64,000 bases of DNA from positions 124,001 through 188,000 of the forward strand of contig JABSOY010000008.1 in the NCBI GenBank assembly GCA_013215385.1, read 5' to 3'. Positions 48,003 through 54,824 of the stretch are shown here, in pieces (positions within the stretch are counted from its first letter, which is position 1; each line of letters begins with the position of its first letter). The notes beneath the pieces are model-generated. The model was not told where the DNA came from and did not search any database. It saw nothing but the letters and a program-made list of their open reading frames with translations. The translations under genes were made by a program, and so were the position numbers. Source of the stretch: Colwellia sp. Lineage in GTDB: Bacteria > Pseudomonadota > Gammaproteobacteria > Enterobacterales > Alteromonadaceae.

Positions 48003-49886
48003 TTAATGGCCATTTGATTCGACATTAATATAAAACAAATCTTCCAGCACCGCTATATCATCGCTATCTGCCATGACCTGCCAATCAGTTGTCGGATAGA
48101 TACGAGCCACTTTTCCTTTTATTTTTACATCTAATGGCATGTCAAAACCTGCAACATTAGACCTCCAACGATACTTGAGTTGATTTTTTTCGTTTGAGAG
48201 CATTAACGTGGGGATTTCATTAAAAAATAAATACTGATCAAATATTTTCTCAAAATCATCATCAAAATAGTCATTAAAAAAGTTTAAAACATCTGCGGTA
48301 TTAAGTTGTGACTTTTTAAAGGTGGTGGTGAACGCTTTTACACCCGCCCACCACTTCTTATCATCGTTAATAATATGCCTTAAAGTATTAATGAATAATG
48401 TTCCTTTAAAGTAAATATCTGACGTAGGCCAATGGCTAACCGATGGAGGACCGATGATGGGAAATTTATTAGCGACTTTATTTTTATAGCCATTGAGATA
48501 TTTCATCGCATCAGAGTAACCAAACTGGTCTTCTACATAAACAGCCTCGGCGTAAGTGCACCAGCCTTCATGAATCCAGGCATCAGAAAAATCATAACTG
48601 GTTAAGCTATTGCCAAACCATTCATGGCCCGACTCATGAATAATAATAAAGTCAAATTTTAAAGAAATACCAACGCCAGTCCAATCTCCCTTACTGTTAT
48701 CGTTTCGGGTATAGCCGTTTTGAAAGCCATTACCATAAGTGATGGCACTTTGATGTTCCATGCCGGTATATGGCGCTTGAATGAGCTTATAACCGTCTTC
48801 GATAAAAGGATATTCACCAAAGTATTTTTGATAAGTCACCATCATAGGTTTTGCTTGTTTGAATTGCTTTTTAGCTTTAGCTAAGTCTTGCTCTAAAACA
48901 TAATAATCAAGGGTAAGATTGTCGAGTTTCTCACCAAAATGAACATAGTTTCCAATGTTAAGTGAGACACTATAGTTATTAATCGGATTGAGTGTTTGCC
49001 AAACATACTCGGTATAACCATTATCTTTTACATGGGTTGCAATCAACCGACCATTTGAAATATCTTTTAAAGCAGAAGGCACAGAAACTCTTATGATCAT
49101 GCTTTCAACTTCGTCGGATTGCTGATCTTTATTAGGCCACCAAACCATAGAACCTACGCCTTGGCATGCGGTATTTATCCAGTCTAACCCTTGGTCATCT
49201 TTATTAAAGGTAAAACAGCCGAAACGTCCTTTAGCTGTAGGGTGGCCCGAGTAATGAAAATCAATTTCGTGAATGCTGGCGTTTTTTAATGTGCTAGGAA
49301 ATGAGATATAAACAGCATTCAACTCTCGTTTAAAATTAAGCGATTTTCCTTGATGTAAAATTTTATCTATTGCTAAGTTTTGATAAAGATCAATTCTGAT
49401 CACGTCATCATCTTTGATCATCTTAAAACGAATTTTATTATTACCCGTAATAAATTTATTATCGGGCTCGACCGTTAGTGATAAATCATAAGTTAATAAA
49501 TCATTATTCGACCTATATTTATCATGCGCTCCCCATTGAATATTTTCTTTCTTATGAACAAGCGCTTGATCGTCAACCAGTAAGTTTTCATCATATTTTA
49601 AGGTGATTGACTGAGCTGTTTCTCCGGTCAGTATTAATAGTCTGGGCTGATGGTATTTCGCTTTTATTTGCAGATCATGACTACTCCCTTTTAAAATGAC
49701 TAAACCTTGATGGTCTGATTGGTAGGCTTTTAAATTTTTGCGATCATAAATAATAGCTCCTTCAATAGGTAAATTTTCTTTTGAACTCAAGACAAGTAGC
49801 TTATTTTCAGCAGCATGCACTTGTTGAAAAAATGGCACATTAAATAAAACCATAATGATAAAATAAATAGGATATAAAAAATTCAT
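48003..49886 (-). CDS. Secreted M1-family metallopeptidase
   Basis: 627 residues with a signal peptide (cleavage near V-H-A-A). An N-terminal beta region is followed by the M1 catalytic domain: zinc motif H-E-S-G-H-E-W-F-G-N-S near residue 415 and third ligand E in H-E-G-W-C-T-Y-A-E, with the usual 18-residue gap. Where classic aminopeptidases have G-x-M-E-N, this protein reads G-M-E-H-Q-S, so the N-terminus-binding asparagine is changed. It probably cleaves peptides in the periplasm or outside the cell. The 30-base gap to the NSS symporter gene upstream suggests an operon in which released amino acids or peptides are imported. Confidence 0.88.
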   Translation of the reverse strand: MNFLYPIYFIIMVLFNVPFFQQVHAAENKLLVLSSKENLPIEGAIIYDRKNLKAYQSDHQGLVILKGSSHDLQIKAKYHQPRLLILTGETAQSITLKYDENLLVDDQALVHKKENIQWGAHDKYRSNNDLLTYDLSLTVEPDNKFITGNNKIRFKMIKDDDVIRIDLYQNLAIDKILHQGKSLNFKRELNAVYISFPSTLKNASIHEIDFHYSGHPTAKGRFGCFTFNKDDQGLDWINTACQGVGSMVWWPNKDQQSDEVESMIIRVSVPSALKDISNGRLIATHVKDNGYTEYVWQTLNPINNYSVSLNIGNYVHFGEKLDNLTLDYYVLEQDLAKAKKQFKQAKPMMVTYQKYFGEYPFIEDGYKLIQAPYTGMEHQSAITYGNGFQNGYTRNDNSKGDWTGVGISLKFDFIIIHESGHEWFGNSLTSYDFSDAWIHEGWCTYAEAVYVEDQFGYSDAMKYLNGYKNKVANKFPIIGPPSVSHWPTSDIYFKGTLFINTLRHIINDDKKWWAGVKAFTTTFKKSQLNTADVLNFFNDYFDDDFEKIFDQYLFFNEIPTLMLSNEKNQLKYRWRSNVAGFDMPLDVKIKGKVARIYPTTDWQVMADSDDIAVLEDLFYINVESNGH

Positions 49887-49916
49887 ATAATGACTCTTAG
49901 GTTATTAAAGCAACGA

Positions 49917-51302
49917 CTAACTCATTATTCCGCTGATGAAAACGATAAGTATGGCAAGGGGAGCAACAAACTTAATTAAGCATTGCCATAAGAAAAATTG
50001 ACGGTTTGATAAGTTTAATTCTGCTTGCATTGTTTTTGGAGAGACTTTCCAACCGACAAAAATTGCCGTTAAAAAGCCACCAATAGGTAGCAATATACTG
50101 GCTGAAATATAATCTAAACTTTCAAAAATAGACTTGTTTTCAAGTAAATGAATGAAGTCAAAAGGGTGAAAGTCTTTGAGTATATTAAGCGAGAGTACGG
50201 ATAAAATCCCTAACAACCACAATACGCCACCTGCCAAATAGGTTGCTTTTTGACGAGATAACTTTGATCTTTCAGTGGCCCATGCAACGATAGGTTCAAA
50301 ATTACCAATACATGATGTCAAAGCCGCAGCGATTAGTAATAAAAAGAAAATAGCACTGAATATTTGCCCGCCAGCTAAATCACTCAATGCGATGGGGAGA
50401 ACCTGAAAAACAAGTCCAGCTCCAGCATCAGGTGTTAAGCCATGAGCAAAAACAAGCGGGAATATCGCAAACCCAGCTAACATAGCGACAAAAGTGTCAG
50501 CAAAAACAACAATAAATGAATTTTGTCCTATAGATGCGTCTTTATCTAGGTATGAGCCATAAGTCACCATAACCGCCATCGCAATACCAATGGAAAAGAA
50601 TGCTTGCCCTAACGCTAAGAGAAAAGTTTCTCCAGTGATCAAACTAAAATCAGGTGTTAATAAAAAGTTTAATGCCGCTTGCATGTCACCAACAACGGCA
50701 GAGTAAGCCACCATAATCAGTAAACATACTAGTAATGAAGGCATCAATATTCTTACCGCTTTCTCTATACCTCCTTGTACGCCTTTAGAGTTTACAAATA
50801 CGGTGATAAATACCACAACAGAATGCCAAAAAATCAATCGTAAAGGATCAGACATTAAACCATCGAAAATTGCCGCTGATTTTTCTGAGGTCATGGCAGT
50901 AAACTCGCCCATGACGGCCATTGAAAAATAGTCGAGCGTCCAACCGGTAATCACAGTGTAAGTGAGCATCATCATAAATACCGCGATAATGCCCATGCCA
51001 CCAACGCCCGCCCATTTAGTCGATAATCCTTCACTTGTTGCGACTTCTTTAAAACTAGCCGCTGCTGATGCGGCATCTTTAGCTTTACGTCCAATTGCCC
51101 ATTCAGACATTACCAGCGGTACACCAATACATAAGGCACAGGCTAAATAGACAATGATAAAAGCCGCACCACCATTTTCCCCTGCAACATAGGGGAATCG
51201 CCAAATGTTACCGAGCCCGACAGAAAACCCGATGGACGCCATTAAAAACGTAAATCGAGACGACCAGTTTTCTATTTTTGGTTTTTGAGATACTGCCACC
51301 AT
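49917..51302 (-). CDS. Sodium-dependent transporter of the NSS/SNF family
   Basis: 461 residues from ATG 51302, which has AAGGAAAC 5 bases before it; the frame extends to 51353, but that part is hydrophilic and lacks a site. About twelve transmembrane helices. The first helix shows the signature G-F-S-V-G-L-G-N-I-W-R-F-P-Y-V-A-G-E-N-G-G-A-A-F, which makes the Na+ and substrate site of NSS transporters. Helix 6–7 has V-T-Y-G-S-Y and helix 8 the A-A-L-T-S-C-I sodium-site region. Family members take up amino acids. Co-direction with the M1 peptidase supports an amino-acid role; the exact substrate is unknown. Confidence 0.92.
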   Translation of the reverse strand: MVAVSQKPKIENWSSRFTFLMASIGFSVGLGNIWRFPYVAGENGGAAFIIVYLACALCIGVPLVMSEWAIGRKAKDAASAAASFKEVATSEGLSTKWAGVGGMGIIAVFMMMLTYTVITGWTLDYFSMAVMGEFTAMTSEKSAAIFDGLMSDPLRLIFWHSVVVFITVFVNSKGVQGGIEKAVRILMPSLLVCLLIMVAYSAVVGDMQAALNFLLTPDFSLITGETFLLALGQAFFSIGIAMAVMVTYGSYLDKDASIGQNSFIVVFADTFVAMLAGFAIFPLVFAHGLTPDAGAGLVFQVLPIALSDLAGGQIFSAIFFLLLIAAALTSCIGNFEPIVAWATERSKLSRQKATYLAGGVLWLLGILSVLSLNILKDFHPFDFIHLLENKSIFESLDYISASILLPIGGFLTAIFVGWKVSPKTMQAELNLSNRQFFLWQCLIKFVAPLAILIVFISGIMS

Positions 51303-51565
51303 ATGTTTCCTTTTATTAGAATAATTCTTGCTATGTCTATTATGTAAAAACACAAATTAGCGATAATGTTATTGACTGATATTATTATCAAAGTATCAAA
51401 GTTTTATGAAGGGTCTTGGCTATTAATGGCTGATCAAGTGTCATAAAAATCAGCTAGGCTGTTATTAATGGCAATTAGAACATAATTAAAATCATTGGTT
51501 TTGTGCGGAAACTGTAGGTATTTATGGTTTAATATCTTTCGTTGTACTCAGTAGTTTCTTGCCTG

Positions 51566-51931
51566 CTATTTAAAATAAAATATTCCCAGCTTATTAAAAT
51601 CAGCATCATAAAAGTAGGCGGAAAAATCTCCGTACCCATTATTACTCGGTTTACCCGCACAACGCCCCCCTAACCGTAATGCCGCATTATAAATTAACCT
51701 AACTTCATTGGGACTGCTGGCGGAAAAGCCTATGATGGTATCGTTATATTCGGTCTTGGTACTGTGGGCACGTTTATGGATGACTATCGCAACTGAATTA
51801 CCACTATTTTTCCAGGTGATTGAATTTTCGCTTTTTAGACGTTGACTTGCGCCAAATAAACGCAGAAAACCATCATAAAAACATTCAGCTTGAAGAATAT
51901 CAAACGTGGGAATTAATATGCTATTAATCAT
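51566..51931 (-). CDS. VOC (glyoxalase/bleomycin-resistance-like) family protein
   Basis: 121 residues, the size of a single VOC protein made of two beta-alpha-beta-beta-beta modules. Visible features are F-Y-D-G-F-L-R-L-F-G-A near the start, the mid-protein I-I-G-F-S-A-S-S strand and the C-terminal Y-G-D-F-S-A-Y-F-Y-D-A-D-F-N-K-L-G-I-F-Y, typical of the fold. VOC proteins can be metal-dependent lyases, dioxygenases or binding proteins, so no reaction is assigned. ATG start at 51931. It stands alone. Confidence 0.72.
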   Translation of the reverse strand: MINSILIPTFDILQAECFYDGFLRLFGASQRLKSENSITWKNSGNSVAIVIHKRAHSTKTEYNDTIIGFSASSPNEVRLIYNAALRLGGRCAGKPSNNGYGDFSAYFYDADFNKLGIFYFK

Positions 51932-52101
51932 AATGAGCTACCAAAAATACAAACCAATAAATATTTGATAACAAAATTGATTATCTATAGGAAGCGTATT
52001 TGGCACAAAGGACGATTAATAGGATATGAAGTAACTGTTATTTGACAGTAATGGAAACTTCATTTGATCAAATTTTCACTGGGTTCTATTTTCGCTCTTC
52101 T

Positions 52102-52848
52102 TTAATCTGATGATAAATTTCTGAATAAATGACTAAAGCTTCTACTGATGGCAACGGGGTCTTTCATGTTGTTCATATAAGCTTGTATTTGCTCATGATC
52201 TATATTTTTTACATAATCTAAATGCGCTACATTCATTACCGTACTTCGGTGAACCTGCCAAAAAATATCAGGATCTAATTGTTCACAAAGGTTTTTAAGG
52301 GGCATACGTACTAAGGCTTCTCTTTCTTTGGTTAATACTTTTACATAACGACCACTGGCTTTTAAACAAATGATGTCTTCTACGGGGATCAGCCAAATCT
52401 TGTTGCCAATTTGAATTTTTAATCGCTTGATAAACTGTTCGCCAGCGCTATTAACATTGAGTAAAAGTTGTTTTAAATTTAAGGGGACTGATGACAATCT
52501 GACATTTACCCGTTCAATGCATTCTTTTAATCGTGTATCAGAATAGGGCTTTAATAAATAATCAATAGCTCCTGCATCAAAGGCCTGAATAGCGTATTTA
52601 TCATAAGCGGTAACAAACACAACATGACAACAATGATGAGTTTGTTTTACGACATCTATACCTGATATGTCTCCCATTTGTATATCAAGAAATGCAATAT
52701 CAGGTTTTAATTCATTTAACATTTTTAGTGCTTCAGAACCAGAAGATACCGAAGTAATGCTGACTGTTTGTGGCCAATATTTTACCAGCTTGTTTATTAA
52801 ACTTACCCGCAATATTTCTTCATCTTCAGCCACTAAAATATTAATCAT
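52102..52848 (-). CDS. LytTR-type response regulator
   Basis: 248 residues. The receiver domain (1–120) has the acidic pair A-E-D-E-E, the phospho-acceptor D in I-A-F-L-D-I-Q-M-G-D and the lysine in L-L-K-P-Y. The C-terminal LytTR DNA-binding domain (about 145–245) contains I-C-L-K-A-S-G-R-Y-V-K-V and F-W-Q-V-H-R-S-T-V-M-N. It is expected to control transcription on phosphorylation by the adjacent LytS-like kinase. Its ATG overlaps the stop of the 43-codon duplicated fragment by 8 bases (ATGATTAA), the same join that the kinase has with that fragment. Target genes are not shown; the nearby TonB receptor or the M1/NSS pair are candidates. Confidence 0.9.
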   Translation of the reverse strand: MINILVAEDEEILRVSLINKLVKYWPQTVSITSVSSGSEALKMLNELKPDIAFLDIQMGDISGIDVVKQTHHCCHVVFVTAYDKYAIQAFDAGAIDYLLKPYSDTRLKECIERVNVRLSSVPLNLKQLLLNVNSAGEQFIKRLKIQIGNKIWLIPVEDIICLKASGRYVKVLTKEREALVRMPLKNLCEQLDPDIFWQVHRSTVMNVAHLDYVKNIDHEQIQAYMNNMKDPVAISRSFSHLFRNLSSD

Positions 52849-52972
52849 TACTGGGTACCTCGTCTATTGTTGCTACCGTCGCTATTGTTTCATTATTAGG
52901 TTCACAGCTTAATGATAAATTGGCTTGGTTGTCATAGGTTACTTTCATTCTGGCTAGTAAATTATTAATCAT
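52841..52972 (-). pseudogene. Duplicated 3' end of the histidine kinase gene, readable as a 43-residue ORF
   Basis: This fragment encodes M-I-N-N-L-L-A-R-M-K-V-T-Y-D-N-Q and ends D-E-V-P-S-N-D, matching the last ~36 residues of the kinase (N-L-L-A-R-M-K-V-T-Y-G-N-Q … E-V-P-S-N-D) with several substitutions and a 4-residue insertion. Its ATG overlaps the kinase stop by 8 bases (ATGATTAA), and its own stop overlaps the regulator ATG in the same way. It is a 124-bp tandem duplication. It may be a mere remnant or may be translated to keep the kinase and regulator coupled. Confidence 0.8.
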
Positions 52973-54041
52973 TACTGGGTACCTCGATTATCGCTATTGT
53001 TTTATTATTAGGTTCACAGCTTAAAGAGAAACGGGCTTGGTTGCCATAAGTCACTTTCATTCTAGCCAGTAAGTTACTAATGCCGGTACCGTAGTTATTA
53101 TTGGTCATTAAACCGGCATTATCTTTTACCATCACAGATAACATATTTTTATTATTGATTTCCCCGGTAATAGAAATTAAGCCATTGCGTTGTTGTTTTT
53201 CAATACCATGTTTAATTGAATTCTCGACAAGGGTCAATACTGACATAGGAAGAATAGGGTGATTGTATAAATTTTGTGGGATAGATATCGTGTAATTTAA
53301 CTTGTCGCCAAACCTAATCTTTTGAATGTTGAGGTAACGTCTTATCATTTCCATTTCATTATCAAGCTTTATATATTTTTGCCGGTATTGCGGTACCGTT
53401 GAACGTAAATACTCGGTTAATTCTTCAAGTAATGTTTTAGCTTTTTCAGCATCAAGGTCGATTAAGTTATGTAAATTGGCCAAAGTATTGTAAAAAAAAT
53501 GCGGTTCAATTTGGGCTTGTAGTAAGTGCATTTCCATTTCGACCTTTTCTCGCTCAATAGAATGTTCGACAACTTGCTGTTTAAGCATTTGAAATTTGGG
53601 CTGAGATTCTCTACTTTGCACATAAATAATTAACATGATTGCCCATGCTGAAAAAATTAACGTGGATAAGGAATAGATGCTTACTTGCAATAATGGATGT
53701 AGTGAACTTTCGTTCCAAGGGCTCCCAGTAAGATAAATAAAAGGAAAACTGATCACAAAGGAAACCAAACCTATCATGGCAATACGAGTAATAGACATTT
53801 TATTGTCAGGACCCAAAGACAAAACTAGGTACGACAATGCCAATGAAAAGCCAAAAACATTCATGACTTTAAAGTAACCATAAAACTCAGCAAAGAAAAA
53901 ATCAAAACTACTTTCAACAACGGTTAAATGGTATATCGTTTTTAAAAATGCACAGATACTATTAATTAAAAAGATAACCAATAACATTTTTATTGAAATC
54001 AATGAGGTAATAGCTTTTAAACGACTATTTATATGATACAT
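52965..54041 (-). CDS. LytS/YehU-type sensor histidine kinase
   Basis: 358 residues from ATG 54041 (AAGGCGG 9 bases upstream; a TTG at 54059 is less likely). About four transmembrane helices occupy residues 10–150. The His_kinase domain follows, with the phospho-accepting histidine in A-Q-I-E-P-H-F-F-Y-N-T-L-A-N-L and the ATP-binding N-box L-V-E-N-S-I-K-H-G. The G-box is slightly unusual: K-D-N-A-G-L-M followed by G-T-G-I-S-N-L. Such short kinases have no separate periplasmic sensor; the membrane helices sense the signal. It pairs with the LytTR regulator downstream. Confidence 0.9.
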   Translation of the reverse strand: MYHINSRLKAITSLISIKMLLVIFLINSICAFLKTIYHLTVVESSFDFFFAEFYGYFKVMNVFGFSLALSYLVLSLGPDNKMSITRIAMIGLVSFVISFPFIYLTGSPWNESSLHPLLQVSIYSLSTLIFSAWAIMLIIYVQSRESQPKFQMLKQQVVEHSIEREKVEMEMHLLQAQIEPHFFYNTLANLHNLIDLDAEKAKTLLEELTEYLRSTVPQYRQKYIKLDNEMEMIRRYLNIQKIRFGDKLNYTISIPQNLYNHPILPMSVLTLVENSIKHGIEKQQRNGLISITGEINNKNMLSVMVKDNAGLMTNNNYGTGISNLLARMKVTYGNQARFSLSCEPNNKTIAIIEVPSND

Positions 54042-54107
54042 AAAACACCGCCTTAACAATTAATAAAGCTATGATTATCTTTGCTTTTAATGACAACAGA
54101 GTAGCCA

Positions 54108-54266
54108 TTAATTATAACCTTTTACAATGTTTGACTCTTCATTATCTAACGTCAATAAATAGAAAGGGTAGCTAGTTGATCTGGCTTTATTGCTCGTTTT
54201 AGGTTGCTGTTGTTTTTGGCTGTTTTTTTCTACTTCTTGCTTCTTAGGCTGCTTTTTATCACACAT
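54108..54266 (-). CDS. 52-residue Lys/Gln-rich peptide upstream of the kinase
   Basis: ATG at 54266 with AAAGGA 6 bases upstream. The peptide starts M-C-D-K-K-Q-P-K-K-Q-E-V-E-K-N and continues Q-K-Q-Q-Q-P-K; it ends with a more ordinary S-Y-P-F-Y-L-L-T-L-D-N-E-E-S-N. It is soluble, strongly basic in its first half, and has one cysteine at position 2. The stop is 66 bases before the kinase start, in the same direction, so it may be the first gene of the two-component operon. I do not recognise the family. Confidence 0.45.
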   Translation of the reverse strand: MCDKKQPKKQEVEKNSQKQQQPKTSNKARSTSYPFYLLTLDNEESNIVKGYN

Positions 54267-54824
54267 AAATAGTCCTTTGCTTAAGGCGGTTGTAAATTTA
54301 TATTTATCGTAGTCATCTTGATAGCTTATAAAACTGTAATGACAAACCAGAGATGTTACCAGTCACCGATTTAAAGGTATAAAGACAATATATTCATTCA
54401 TCAATATTTGCAGCGACTGATAAATAAGACAAACGGGAAAATAATTTGATAACGGCTTAACGGCATTTTAATCACCAGTTTCGTTACTTGATGACTTTCT
54501 TGCTGTTATCACTTGCCAAATTCATCTTTACTTTTATCAATAATTTAAACGTTGACCCGTGAGAATTGTTATTTTTAAGCAACAAAGTACGTTTTATACC
54601 TCCCTTACAAATCGTGCCTTTTATTTAATCCCGCCTATTCATTTAGGCGTTTTTTTTCTTAAAAGCTCAACACCTCAAAATCAATCAAAAAAATAATTTA
54701 AACCTTGTATAGGTGCTTTCATTACCTCTTTCTCTTATTTCATGACATTTCACCATGTAACAACATTGTAAGTCTGATAATTCTTTATACGGTTATACAA
54801 TATACAATAAAATATGGGAAAGTC
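54267..54824. other. Intergenic region before the second TonB receptor
   Basis: 558 bases between divergent genes. It holds the candidate RNA and its terminator (54547–54657), then 167 bases of AT-rich leader with TATACAATATA at 54794–54804, and GGGAAAG before the receptor ATG. Confidence 0.5.
54513..54657 (+). ncRNA. Candidate small RNA or attenuated leader ending in an orphan terminator
   Basis: A rho-independent terminator (CGCCTA-TTCATT-TAGGCG plus eight T, 54632–54657) lies on the plus strand with no plus-strand gene upstream of it for more than 5 kb. TTGCCA (54513–54518), a 16-base spacer and TATCAA (54535–54540) form a possible promoter, giving a transcript of about 110 bases. The middle contains CCTCCC (54599–54604), which can pair with ribosome-binding sites, as in many regulatory RNAs. 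It could instead be a leader for the receptor gene 168 bases downstream. Confidence 0.4.
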
